A DNA stretch of 64,000 nucleotides from Flavobacteriales bacterium. GTDB taxonomy: Bacteria > Bacteroidota > Bacteroidia > NS11-12g > UBA9320. Positions 25,774 to 35,909 of this stretch are shown one piece after another. How positions within the stretch are numbered: the first letter of the stretch is position 1; each line of letters begins with the position of its first letter. The position numbers were made by a program, and so were the translations under genes. The notes beneath the pieces are model-generated. The model ran no database searches, had not been told where the DNA came from, and saw nothing but the letters and a program-made list of their open reading frames with translations. Location of the stretch: the NCBI GenBank assembly GCA_020635455.1, contig JACJZT010000003.1, forward strand, positions 522,725-586,724, read 5' to 3'.

Positions 25774-27999
25774 ATGAGCTCAATAAAGGCAATGCAAGAA
25801 ATATCTGTTGAAGAATTAATGTGTAATTACAACTTAATTGTTCCGGAAATTCAACGGGAATACGTTTGGGGTTTTAATGATAATGGAATACTGGACACCT
25901 TCATTCTAGATATAAAAGAAGGTTATAAAAAGAACAAGGATACCAGCAACTTTCCTAAATCCGAACTTGAAGCTATTAAAAAATTAATCTTAAATTCAAA
26001 TGATGTCATAGCTAAAAATAGTTTGAATAAAATTATTAATAATATAAATAATACTAGCGATCCATTAAATATAGGTTTCCTTTATTCGTATCGTCCAGAT
26101 TATTATGTATTTAACGATATAAATGAAGATTTATATTTAATTGATGGGCAGCAAAGGTTTACTACTTTATTTTTAATTCTATTTTATCTGTCATTAAAAG
26201 AAGGAAAACAGGATGATTTTATAACTCTTTTTAGATTTGATAGAACAATTGAGCGAATAGCATTTGATTACCGAGTTCGCACATTAACCCATAACTTTTT
26301 TATTGATCTAATAAGCTATTCAAATACAGTTGAAGATCTTTTGAATATCAGGTATAAGAATTGGTTTTTATCAAATTATGATAATGACGTAACAGTAAAT
26401 GCAATTGTTGGGCAAAAATCAAAAGAGAATTCAGGAGTTTTTAAAAAACTTGATTTGCATTTTAAAAATGACACAATCGAGTATTATGATTTTATAAAAA
26501 CTCAAATTAAATTTTGGCATTTCAAGACTGAAGAAACCTCACAAGGTGAAGAATTATATATTACAATGAATTCAAGGGGTCAACAATTAGCTGACAATGA
26601 AACTATAAGAGCTAGATTGTTTGACAACGAAGAAGTTAAGAAAAATCCGCTCGAATGGAGTGAAAAATGGGAAATCTGGCAAGACTTTTTTTGGAAGAAT
26701 CGAAATAAAAACACAATAGAAATTACAGCGGACGAAGGCTTTAATGAGTTTCTGAGGTGGATACAAATCATAAAAATGACGGAGAACCAAAAAACAATAA
26801 TTGATGATGATAATGAAGAAGCGGTAGACAAGAAGGCTATAATTGATGTTATTAAATGGGGTAATGGAAAAAAACTTGATATTAATTTTCTGCAACTTCA
26901 AGAAATAGAAATTTATTTCAATGCTTTAAAATTTTTGTATGAAGATTTTCCTAAAGAATTAGATAGTGTTAAATTGAAATATAACTCTTATAAGAATTTT
27001 AATTTGATAGAAAAGGAATGGTTATCCCCAACCTCAAATAATAATAATATAGAACAAATAGATTGCTTTAGGCTTCTTCCAATATTATATTATATTAAAA
27101 TTAGGCAATCAAATAATAATAAACCTGATAGTTTAAAATTATTTCGCATAATTAGATTTTTTTATAATTTAAAGAGGGACAGGAATATTGGAAAGGCTGC
27201 ATCTATTCAATGCATAAATGGACTAAAACTTATCAGTAAATTAGATACTAACAGTGAAATTGAAGATATTTTAGAAATAAAGGGAATATCATCGACCATT
27301 TTAAATGCAGAAGAAAGATTAAAACTTCAAATTCTTAAATCTTCAACCAATAGATTTAAAGCTGAAGATTTATTTTGGCTGGCAGAAGATATAGACCAAA
27401 ATGATGGAGAAATAGCACATTTAATAAATCTTACAAAAAGTAATAACATTGATAAATTTGATTTAGTACTTTTTGAAGAGTACTTAAATATTTTTATAGA
27501 ATTAATAGATAATGAAAATGAAATTTGGGGTAATTTAATTAACACAGATGTTTACGTTGAATCTGGAGATAGAATAAAATATATAGAGGACTGGCATAAA
27601 AGTAAAGGTTTTCTGAACTTATTATTATCAAGACACCATTCGAGTAAGATTATTTTAAAAGATTTTTTAAGGAATGCTCAAAAAATATTTATTAAATATT
27701 ATAAATCTATTGATGAATTAAGAGAAGAATCTTCATTTAAAAACCAAATATATATTTACTTTATTATCCAAAATAACATTTATCAAGATTTAAAACTAGA
27801 CTTTTGGTGGGCAGGTTGGAATGTTGGTGCTTATAGCAAATATTCTGGTTACAATTCAATATTTGCAAAAAGTTACATTTATCAAAATTTTGATTCACAA
27901 TTCAGAGAAAATCAAACTAAGATATTATGGATACACAGCCAAAAGAAAGACAAAAATATGCTCATTGAAGAATTATTATTATGGTCAAAACAAAACTAA
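25774..27999 (+). CDS. DUF262 protein lacking a visible nuclease domain
   Basis: A 741-residue protein whose N-terminus has the DUF262 signature: PEIQREYVWGF and DGQQRFTT (about 124-131). The rest is helical, Asn- and Lys-rich, with no EHI-type DUF1524 motif, unlike its upstream neighbour. It is 2 bp after that gene and 1 bp before hsdR. It may be a regulatory or sensing partner of the HNH-bearing paralog. The C-terminus carries an unusual HFWWAGWNVGAYS-type aromatic segment (WWAGWNVGAY). Confidence 0.8.
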   Translation: MSSIKAMQEISVEELMCNYNLIVPEIQREYVWGFNDNGILDTFILDIKEGYKKNKDTSNFPKSELEAIKKLILNSNDVIAKNSLNKIINNINNTSDPLNIGFLYSYRPDYYVFNDINEDLYLIDGQQRFTTLFLILFYLSLKEGKQDDFITLFRFDRTIERIAFDYRVRTLTHNFFIDLISYSNTVEDLLNIRYKNWFLSNYDNDVTVNAIVGQKSKENSGVFKKLDLHFKNDTIEYYDFIKTQIKFWHFKTEETSQGEELYITMNSRGQQLADNETIRARLFDNEEVKKNPLEWSEKWEIWQDFFWKNRNKNTIEITADEGFNEFLRWIQIIKMTENQKTIIDDDNEEAVDKKAIIDVIKWGNGKKLDINFLQLQEIEIYFNALKFLYEDFPKELDSVKLKYNSYKNFNLIEKEWLSPTSNNNNIEQIDCFRLLPILYYIKIRQSNNNKPDSLKLFRIIRFFYNLKRDRNIGKAASIQCINGLKLISKLDTNSEIEDILEIKGISSTILNAEERLKLQILKSSTNRFKAEDLFWLAEDIDQNDGEIAHLINLTKSNNIDKFDLVLFEEYLNIFIELIDNENEIWGNLINTDVYVESGDRIKYIEDWHKSKGFLNLLLSRHHSSKIILKDFLRNAQKIFIKYYKSIDELREESSFKNQIYIYFIIQNNIYQDLKLDFWWAGWNVGAYSKYSGYNSIFAKSYIYQNFDSQFRENQTKILWIHSQKKDKNMLIEELLLWSKQN

Positions 28000-28000
28000 C

Positions 28001-31000
28001 ATGCCAAGTAACACCAACGAACAAGCCCTCGAATCAACCATTGAAAAACGCCTTACAGGTGCGAGTATAGAAGAACTCAAGTTTGAGGGAATTGGAGTTC
28101 ATCCGGCCAATGATCGGGTAGCTTTATACCGCGCCGGCAATGGCTATTTTATTGGTTCAACCGAAAATTTTAATGCCAAATATGCTATAGATGAATACCG
28201 CTTTTGGGATTTTTTACAAACCACCCAAAAAGACGAACTCGCTAAACTTCAAAAACAAAGCGACTGGAAATTAAAGATTCTCGAACGCTTGGATCGCATG
28301 ATTAAAAAGTACGGTATCCTACGTTTGTTTCGCAAAGGGTTGGATGTGGATGATGCCCACTTTACCTTGCTATATCCCTTACCGTTGGCAAGCAGCAGCA
28401 ATATAATCAAAACCAATTTTGATAACAATCAATTTAGCTCAACACGTCAGCTTCGCTATTCACTAAGCAACCCCGGCGAAGAAATTGATATGGTGCTTTT
28501 TGTAAACGGTTTGCCCTTTGCCACCATGGAATTAAAAAATCACTGGACCGGGCAAAATGCCAAGGTTCATGGGCAGCATCAATACAAATTTAAACGAGAT
28601 ATTACGCAACCTTTGTTAAACTTTGGTCGCTGTATTGTGCATTTTGCCGTAGATACCGATGAGGCCTATATGACCACCAAACTCGATGGTGCGAACACTT
28701 ACTTTTTGCCATTCAACTTAGGTCAGCGTGAACCCCTGTTTGGCAAAGGCAATCCCCCCAATCCCTTTGGTCATAAAACCTCCTATTTGTGGGAAGAAAT
28801 ATTTACCCGGGAAAGTGTCGCCAACATTATCCAACATTTTGTTCGCTTTGATGGCAAAGACACCGATCCCTTAGCTAAAAAAACCTTGTATTTTCCGCGC
28901 TATCATCAATTGGATGTGGTGCGAAAACTTATTGCCGATGCCGGTAAAAATGGGGTCGGTCAAACCTATTTAATTCAACATTCGGCCGGCTCCGGTAAAT
29001 CAAACTCCATAACTTGGGCCGCATATCAATTAATTGAAACCTACCCCGAAAGCGATTCAATTCCCGGCAGCAAAGGAATTTCCAATCCCCTCTTCGATTC
29101 TGTGATTGTTGTAACTGACAGAAGGTTGTTAGACAAACAGCTCCGTGAAAATATTAAAGAGTTTTCGGAAGTAAAAAATATTGTAGCACCTGCTTATTCA
29201 TCCAAAGAACTCAAAGAAAGTTTGGAAAGTGGTAAAAAAATCATCATCACAACCATTCAGAAATTTCCATTTATCGTAGATGGTATTGCAGATTTAAGCG
29301 AAAAGCGTTTTGCAGTAATTATTGATGAGGCCCATAGCAGTCAAAGTGGTACAGCGGCCGGCAAAATGAATCAGGCCATGGGAAATTCATCGGAAGAAAA
29401 CGAAGAGGAAGACGAAGATCCGCAAGATAAGATATTGGAAGCCATGCGTTCGCGTAAAATGCGCGGCAATGCCTCTTACCTGGCCTTTACTGCTACCCCT
29501 AAAAACAATACCTTAGAAAGATTTGGCATAAAACAAGCCGATGGAAAGTTTAAGCCATTTCATCTTTATTCAATGAAACAGGCCATCGAAGAAGGTTTTA
29601 TTTTAGATGTACTGGCAAACTATACAACCTACAAAAGCTATTACGAAATAGAAAAATCGATACAGGAAAATCCATTGTTTGATTCGGTAAAAGCCCAGAA
29701 GAAATTAAGAACCTATGTTGAACAGAACAAGCAAACCATAGGCACCAAAGCTGAGATTATACTGGATCACTTTATAAGCAAATTGGTCAATACCAAAAAG
29801 TTGAAAGGAAAGGCAAAGGCCATTGTTGCGGCACAAAGTATTGAATCTGCCATCAACTACTATTTTGCTTTGAAGAAACTCCTTGAAGAAAAAGGCAATC
29901 CATTCAGAATTGCCATTGCATTTTCCGGTATGAAAAAAATCAAAGGCATTGAATATACAGAAGATAGTATCAATGATTTTCTTGCCAATATGGATACCGC
30001 CAAACCAACGGATCCGGGTTATATCAGCGACAAAATTGCCCGTTATTTCGATATGGATGAATACCGCATTTTGGTGGTTGCAAATAAATACCTAACGGGT
30101 TACGATCAGCCCAAACTAACTGCGATGTATGTTGACAAAAAATTGCAAGGGGTAATAGCTGTTCAAGCCCTTTCGCGCTTAAATCGTTCTTCGGATAAAC
30201 TTGGTAAAAAAACAGAAGATCTATTCATTCTCGATTTTTATAACACGACTGAGGAAATTAAAAAGTCATTCGATCCATTTTATACTGCTACGTCCTTAAG
30301 CAGGGAAACCGACATTAATGTATTACACGATTTAAAATCCAATCTGGATAATGTTGGTGTTTATGAATGGAGCGAAGTAGAAGATTTTGTTGCTAAATAC
30401 TTTAAAGGGGTAAATGCACAGGAATTAAGTCCGATACTTGACATAGCTGCAGAACGATTTAATACAATACTTGAATTAGAAGATGAGGCAAAGGCAGATT
30501 ATAAAATTAAGGCGAAACACTTTGTAAAAATATACGGACAAATGGCGTCCATAATGCCTTATGAAGTGGTTGTCTGGGAGAAGCTATTTTGGTTTCTAAA
30601 ATTCTTGATTCCCAAATTAATTATAGTTGATAAGGAGAAGGACGCATTAGATGGCTTATTAAATTCCGTTGACCTATCAACCTACGGCTTGGAGCGAGTA
30701 AAACTTAACACCAGCATTGGTCTGGATGCTACCGAAACAGAAGTAGACCCTCAAAACCCCAATCCACGTGGAGTACATTCCGGTTCTGATAAAGAAGAAC
30801 TGGATTTAATCATTCAAAGCTTTAACGAACGCTGGTTTCAAGGATGGGAGGCAACACCGGAGGAGCAAAGGGCCAAGTTTATTAATTTAGCACAAAAAAT
30901 AAAGGAACACTCAGATTTTAAAGAGAAATACGCCGATAATACAGATACTCAAAATAGAGAATTGGCATTCAATAAAATTTTTGACGAAATAATGGGCAAA

Positions 31001-31102
31001 CAGCGAAAAAACGAACTTGATCTATACCGTTTGATCTCTCAGGACGAAGGGTTTAAAACAGCCATGCAAGATACTATTAAGAGGATGTTGAGGGTGGCGT
31101 AG
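28001..31102 (+). CDS. hsdR: Type I restriction endonuclease subunit HsdR
   Basis: HsdR is the translocating nuclease of the type I complex. The 1033-residue protein has the N-terminal nuclease (EIDMVLFVNG then MELKN, about 158-180), SF2 motor motifs AGSGKS (about 328-334), IDEAHSSQ (about 440) and FTATP (about 495), and a C-terminal helical domain. The ATG at 28001 is one base after the previous stop; a frame running upstream to 27821 overlaps the DUF262 gene and is rejected. HsdM and HsdS lie five and three genes upstream, separated by accessory genes. Confidence 0.94.
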   Translation: MPSNTNEQALESTIEKRLTGASIEELKFEGIGVHPANDRVALYRAGNGYFIGSTENFNAKYAIDEYRFWDFLQTTQKDELAKLQKQSDWKLKILERLDRMIKKYGILRLFRKGLDVDDAHFTLLYPLPLASSSNIIKTNFDNNQFSSTRQLRYSLSNPGEEIDMVLFVNGLPFATMELKNHWTGQNAKVHGQHQYKFKRDITQPLLNFGRCIVHFAVDTDEAYMTTKLDGANTYFLPFNLGQREPLFGKGNPPNPFGHKTSYLWEEIFTRESVANIIQHFVRFDGKDTDPLAKKTLYFPRYHQLDVVRKLIADAGKNGVGQTYLIQHSAGSGKSNSITWAAYQLIETYPESDSIPGSKGISNPLFDSVIVVTDRRLLDKQLRENIKEFSEVKNIVAPAYSSKELKESLESGKKIIITTIQKFPFIVDGIADLSEKRFAVIIDEAHSSQSGTAAGKMNQAMGNSSEENEEEDEDPQDKILEAMRSRKMRGNASYLAFTATPKNNTLERFGIKQADGKFKPFHLYSMKQAIEEGFILDVLANYTTYKSYYEIEKSIQENPLFDSVKAQKKLRTYVEQNKQTIGTKAEIILDHFISKLVNTKKLKGKAKAIVAAQSIESAINYYFALKKLLEEKGNPFRIAIAFSGMKKIKGIEYTEDSINDFLANMDTAKPTDPGYISDKIARYFDMDEYRILVVANKYLTGYDQPKLTAMYVDKKLQGVIAVQALSRLNRSSDKLGKKTEDLFILDFYNTTEEIKKSFDPFYTATSLSRETDINVLHDLKSNLDNVGVYEWSEVEDFVAKYFKGVNAQELSPILDIAAERFNTILELEDEAKADYKIKAKHFVKIYGQMASIMPYEVVVWEKLFWFLKFLIPKLIIVDKEKDALDGLLNSVDLSTYGLERVKLNTSIGLDATETEVDPQNPNPRGVHSGSDKEELDLIIQSFNERWFQGWEATPEEQRAKFINLAQKIKEHSDFKEKYADNTDTQNRELAFNKIFDEIMGKQRKNELDLYRLISQDEGFKTAMQDTIKRMLRVA

Positions 31103-31125
31103 TAATTTAAATAATATGAAGTAAA

Positions 31126-32922
31126 ATGCAGAATAGTATAAACCAAGAACAAGAGAATGAATTAATAAATAATTCTAAAAGATACCTAAAAGAGGATGTG
31201 GAGGCCTTTTTCTATGTTTTAGATGAAATATTAAAAACGATTGATCTTTCTGATACAGAAGGTAAAATAATTTACAGTTGTAAACGAAATAATCTGATTT
31301 TTATGGTCGGGCAAAGATATTGCTGGGTTTTAAGCGGTGATAAGCAAGGAAAATTTGCTGCTATATCATCCGAGAAATTAAGCAACAGTAATTTCAGTGC
31401 CCAATTTGATGGTTCTGTAAAGGCTTATTGGAATCGATTTACAAACACCACGGAAGTTTTAAAGAATATAGGCGAGATATGCCGGGCCGTTGAAATTGAA
31501 ATAAACCGAACAAAAAAATCTAGCTTTAAGAAATTTCATAATTTTAGTCTGGAAAAAGCAGCCTTGGATTTAAATTATCGTCAAAAGATCCTCCAGTTTG
31601 CCGGTACCAATTATGAACCAAACAAAGAACTAAGCAAATCCATAGTTTCTCAAAACAGCATGAAAAATAAACTTAAACATCCCTTGAATCAAATATTATT
31701 TGGCCCTCCAGGAACCGGCAAAACATATAATACCATAAATACGGCTTTGGAAATCATCGGTGTGGATATTGAAGGTATGGGAAGAGAGGAAATAAAAGAA
31801 TTGTATGATCAAAAGATAAAGGAAGGCCAAATTATATTTACCACCTTTCATCAAAGCATGAGTTACGAAGATTTTATTGAGGGTATAAAGCCAGAAACAA
31901 TAGATGATAAGGTCATTTATAATGTGAAGAATGGAATTTTTAAGAATTTATGTCAAATTGCAATTACACCAAATCAAGTAGATTTTAATAAGGGGTATGA
32001 CTTATTAAAAATAAGATTGAGTGAAATGGAAATGATTACATTAAAAACCCCAACGGGAAAAGATTTTTCGATTTCATTAAATTCGAATGGAAATTTATCC
32101 TTACACACTGGTATACATAAAGGGAATACTGGAACCCTGACTAGAGAAAATCTAATAAAACAATTAAACGGTGAATATAAATTTTCCGGCTGGGAAGGTT
32201 ATTTTAAAGGTGTAATACAATATTTGGAAGATGAATTTAATTATTCGACCACTACAAATTTACCAAACCAAAATTTTGTCTTAATCATTGATGAAATAAA
32301 CAGAGGCAATGTTTCCCAAATATTTGGTGAACTTATAACTCTTATCGAAGAAGATAAACGATTAGGAAAAGCAGAAGCTATTGAAGTGACGCTTCCTTAT
32401 TCAAAAGAGACTTTTGGTGTGCCACCTAATCTTTATATTCTTGGAACAATGAATACTGCTGATAGAAGCATTGAATCCTTGGACACCGCATTACGCAGAA
32501 GGTTTTCATTTAGGGAAATGGCTCCAATGCCGGAATTAATATTTGAAAAAGGACAATCCAATGGGGATATTGATGGAATAGATTTGGTAGAACTCTTGAC
32601 GGTTATGAATGAAAGAATTGAAAAACTGCTGGATAAAGACCATAAAATCGGGCATTCGTATTTTTTAAAAGTTGCAAATATTGAAGATTTACGGCAGGCC
32701 TTCAAGGATAAAATCATCCCACTTCTTGAAGAATATTTTTTCGGTGATTTTGGCAAAATTGGTTTAATCTTGGGTGATAGTTTTATAATGAAAAATGAAA
32801 CAGGCGACTTCCGTTTTGCAAATTTTACCGGCTATGATTCACTTGTGGAGCAAGATTTAAAAGAGAAAATGATTTATAAAGTAAAAGAAAGTTCTGAATG
32901 GGATTTTAGCAGCATACTGTAA
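31126..32922 (+). CDS. mcrB: McrB-like AAA+ GTPase of a modification-dependent restriction system
   Basis: McrB recognises modified DNA and, with McrC, drives cleavage. A 598-residue protein: an N-terminal domain (about 1-185) of unknown specificity, then the AAA+ motor with Walker A GPPGTGKT (about 192-199), Walker B LIIDEINRG (about 386) and the McrB-type signature TMNTADRS (about 441) plus ALRRRFSF. The N-terminal reader differs from the E. coli DUF3578 domain as far as I can tell, so the ligand is unknown. mcrC follows 12 bp downstream. Confidence 0.9.
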   Translation: MQNSINQEQENELINNSKRYLKEDVEAFFYVLDEILKTIDLSDTEGKIIYSCKRNNLIFMVGQRYCWVLSGDKQGKFAAISSEKLSNSNFSAQFDGSVKAYWNRFTNTTEVLKNIGEICRAVEIEINRTKKSSFKKFHNFSLEKAALDLNYRQKILQFAGTNYEPNKELSKSIVSQNSMKNKLKHPLNQILFGPPGTGKTYNTINTALEIIGVDIEGMGREEIKELYDQKIKEGQIIFTTFHQSMSYEDFIEGIKPETIDDKVIYNVKNGIFKNLCQIAITPNQVDFNKGYDLLKIRLSEMEMITLKTPTGKDFSISLNSNGNLSLHTGIHKGNTGTLTRENLIKQLNGEYKFSGWEGYFKGVIQYLEDEFNYSTTTNLPNQNFVLIIDEINRGNVSQIFGELITLIEEDKRLGKAEAIEVTLPYSKETFGVPPNLYILGTMNTADRSIESLDTALRRRFSFREMAPMPELIFEKGQSNGDIDGIDLVELLTVMNERIEKLLDKDHKIGHSYFLKVANIEDLRQAFKDKIIPLLEEYFFGDFGKIGLILGDSFIMKNETGDFRFANFTGYDSLVEQDLKEKMIYKVKESSEWDFSSIL

Positions 32923-32934
32923 TAAAGACATCAG

Positions 32935-34188
32935 GTGGCAAGGCTTATTCAAATATTTGAACATGAAAATTTAACAATCTCTGAAAACCACAGAGGGGAA
33001 AAATTGGAAATTTCTGAGCTGGAGAAATTGTATGCTTTTAACGATCAAAACAATAATATCTATTTTACAGGAATACGAAACGGTGTAAAGTTTAATAGTT
33101 ATGTCGGGGTTATCAAAATAGGAGGCTTGACAATTGAGATATTACCCAAAGCAGATAAAAACCAATCACATTCAAAAACAGTTTATATGCATTGGCGGAA
33201 TGCACTTTTAAATATGCTTTCGATCTGTAGAAAGATTAAGGTTGAATCCGTGTCCGAAGCAAATTTAAACAAACGATATTACTCGCTCCTAGACCTCTAT
33301 TTTGAACTCTTTATCAATGAGTTGAGCTATCTTTTAAGATCTGGCTTACTAAGAAAATACCACAAGCAGTCTTCAAATACCACTGCCTTAAAGGGCCGTA
33401 TTGATTTTGGTAAAAACATTCAAAAAAATCTGGTTCATAAGGAAAGGTTTTATACGTTCCACCAAGTTTATGACTATGAACACCTTATAAATCAAATACT
33501 TTTAAAGGCTCTAAATATTCTTTCAAGAATAGTATCGAACGCAACACTAAAGGATCGTATAGCAAGACTTAAACGCGATTTCCCTGAAATCAAAGAGATA
33601 CCAATTTATAAATCACATTTCGATCAAATTAAAGAATCCCGTAAAACGGTTCCATATTGGGAGGCCATCAAAATCGCCAAAATGATTATTTTGAATTACG
33701 CTCCAGACATCAAGGGTGGTCAAGACAATATGTTGGCTTTATTGTTCGATATGAATAGCCTTTGGGAAGAGTATGTTTATCGTATGCTTCAAAGAAATAA
33801 GCCCGATAATATTCAAGTAAATTTCCAGAATTCACAAAAATTTTGGGAGGGAAAAACAATTCGACCGGATATCGTTCTTACCAAAACTGTGGACCAAGAT
33901 GTTCAAGAAACCTACATCATTGATACAAAATGGAAAATCATTGAATACCAAAACCCTTCGGATGCAGACTTAAAACAGATGTATGCTTATAATATCTATT
34001 GGAATTGTAGAAGAAGCATGCTTTTGTATCCAAATGTGAAAGAGTATCCTGAGAGTTTTGGGAAATTCCATAAAGGGAAAGAGGGAGAAAATAAATGCAA
34101 ACTTGGTTTTGTGAATGTTTTAGATGCATCGGGAGGCTTGGATAAGAATATTGGGAGGGTGATTTTGGAAAAGTTAATTGAGAATTAA
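32935..34188 (+). CDS. mcrC: McrC nuclease subunit
   Basis: McrC binds the McrB ring, stimulates its GTPase and supplies the PD-(D/E)XK nuclease. A 417-residue protein starting with GTG. Seen: an N-terminal beta-rich finger region (GVIKIGGLTIEILPKA), helical middle, and the nuclease RPDIVL (about 309) followed by IIDTKWK (about 328-334), which provides Asp and D-x-K. Paired with the mcrB-like gene, it makes a complete McrBC system inside the larger cluster. Confidence 0.9.
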   Translation: MARLIQIFEHENLTISENHRGEKLEISELEKLYAFNDQNNNIYFTGIRNGVKFNSYVGVIKIGGLTIEILPKADKNQSHSKTVYMHWRNALLNMLSICRKIKVESVSEANLNKRYYSLLDLYFELFINELSYLLRSGLLRKYHKQSSNTTALKGRIDFGKNIQKNLVHKERFYTFHQVYDYEHLINQILLKALNILSRIVSNATLKDRIARLKRDFPEIKEIPIYKSHFDQIKESRKTVPYWEAIKIAKMIILNYAPDIKGGQDNMLALLFDMNSLWEEYVYRMLQRNKPDNIQVNFQNSQKFWEGKTIRPDIVLTKTVDQDVQETYIIDTKWKIIEYQNPSDADLKQMYAYNIYWNCRRSMLLYPNVKEYPESFGKFHKGKEGENKCKLGFVNVLDASGGLDKNIGRVILEKLIEN

Positions 34189-34199
34189 AAGATAAATAC

Positions 34200-35909
34200 A
34201 TGACACATTTAACACATTTTGGGTTAGGTAATTTTAGGGTGTTTAAGGAAACAGCGCTATTTGAATTAAAACCTATAACTATACTTACCGGCACAAATAG
34301 CAGTGGCAAAAGTTCACTGACAAAAGGGTTGTTGGTAGTAAAGAACTTGTTTAAAAACAAGATAATTTTTAGAGAAAAGAGCAAGTGGAATGGATTTCCG
34401 GAACTAGACACAGATACTATCTCAGAACTTGAAATTCCTTATAGTTTACATTTAGGAAATTTAAGCACATGTGCTAACAAATTCATAGGACGGTCTGAAA
34501 TTGAGTTAATTTTACCCATTAGCCTGGATGAAAAGAAAGAGGTATGGATGCTAACAATAGTTTATAAATCATCTGAGGAAAAAGAAGGATACGGCACATT
34601 GTGTGGATTTTTTTTGAAACAAAGGGAAATTGATATTTTAAATTGCACTTTAGATGAACATAATTATTGGAGAATATCGGTAAATTTTAAGTTTTTAAAA
34701 ATCTATTTTAAGGACGAATTAGATAATTTAAAAACGGAATTACTATCAAATAACTCCTCACTTTTCAATTATAGCTTCTTGGAAGAACCTCAATTACTAT
34801 ATGAAATATTTGAAAATACATTTGAAGATAAAGACATGTTGTTGGACTTTGTCGAATGGAATAAGCAGTTAAAAAACGAATATGAAAAGGAAGTTAGTTC
34901 AGGTAAATTTAAACCCATTGAAGAGGAGGAAAGTGATTGGTTAAATTCAAAAATATTTATACAAGGTGGTGATCCATTTACATTAACTTTAGGTGATGTA
35001 CTGATGGTGGACATTATAGCTGCATCTTATTATACGGATAGCTCTGCCGAATTATATAAGCATTTTGATATTGAAAAATCTCCTATGAAAAGGTTTGTTC
35101 CTAATGAAAACTTTATAATTACTCATGATAGGAAAAATACGATTGTACCTCAGCGAATTGAGCTGATAATTCAAAACTTATTCCTAATAAAACTTGGTAG
35201 TTCATTAAATGAAACTTCAAAGATGGTAGGTGAGATTGAATATATGCCTTCAATTAGAAGTAATCCAAGTCGAATTTTTTTATACGATGATGATTCTGTT
35301 TTTAAACTATTACTAAAGAAGTTAACAACTGAATATATTCCTGATTTCATACTTAATTTTATTAAGGATCAAATAATTAAATTTGAAATTGCTGATGAAT
35401 TTGAATTCGTAAAACTCCCCGATGGTATTGGTACTAGAGTAGTATTAAAAAAGGATGGTTATGGGTTTGATTTAATGGATGTCGGATATGGTTTTTCACA
35501 GATACTACCTATTATTCTGCAGCTGGCAATCATGATGAATTCGGAAAATAAACTATTAATTATAGAAGAGCCTGAAACCAATTTGCACCCGGCACTACAA
35601 TCGAAATTAGCCGATATGTTTGTAGAGTGCTTTAAAAGATATAATATTCAATTTATCATTGAAACACATAGCGAATACCTTATCAGAAAACTTCAGTACT
35701 TAACAGGAAAAGGTGAAATTGAACCTGAGATGACACAGATGTATTATTTTAATCATCCTGAAAAAATTCCTGAAGGAGAAAATCAAATTAAAAAAATCAA
35801 TATTCAGAAAGACGGCAGCTTGACGGATGATTTTGGAACCGGATTTTTTGATGAAGCTACAAATTGGAAATTTGAATTAACCAAATTAAAAAATTCCCAG
35901 AGAAACTAA
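34200..35909 (+). CDS. OLD/DUF3696-like ABC-type ATPase
   Basis: A 569-residue ATPase of the SMC/ABC class seen in OLD-family and related defence proteins. Seen: N-terminal FGLGNFRVF and Walker A GTNSSGKSS (about 31-39), a long insert, a signature-like GYGFSQILPI, Walker B LLIIEEPETNLHP (about 452) and the switch His in IIETHSEYL. No Toprim nuclease is visible, so the nuclease or toxin function probably sits in the partner gene, whose ATG overlaps this stop codon (TAATG). Confidence 0.82.
   Translation: MTHLTHFGLGNFRVFKETALFELKPITILTGTNSSGKSSLTKGLLVVKNLFKNKIIFREKSKWNGFPELDTDTISELEIPYSLHLGNLSTCANKFIGRSEIELILPISLDEKKEVWMLTIVYKSSEEKEGYGTLCGFFLKQREIDILNCTLDEHNYWRISVNFKFLKIYFKDELDNLKTELLSNNSSLFNYSFLEEPQLLYEIFENTFEDKDMLLDFVEWNKQLKNEYEKEVSSGKFKPIEEEESDWLNSKIFIQGGDPFTLTLGDVLMVDIIAASYYTDSSAELYKHFDIEKSPMKRFVPNENFIITHDRKNTIVPQRIELIIQNLFLIKLGSSLNETSKMVGEIEYMPSIRSNPSRIFLYDDDSVFKLLLKKLTTEYIPDFILNFIKDQIIKFEIADEFEFVKLPDGIGTRVVLKKDGYGFDLMDVGYGFSQILPIILQLAIMMNSENKLLIIEEPETNLHPALQSKLADMFVECFKRYNIQFIIETHSEYLIRKLQYLTGKGEIEPEMTQMYYFNHPEKIPEGENQIKKINIQKDGSLTDDFGTGFFDEATNWKFELTKLKNSQRN

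Noticed and set aside
27821..28000. Upstream extension of the HsdR reading frame
   Set aside because: It overlaps the end of the DUF262 gene in another frame and has no HsdR homology; the ATG at 28001 gives the normal N-terminus.
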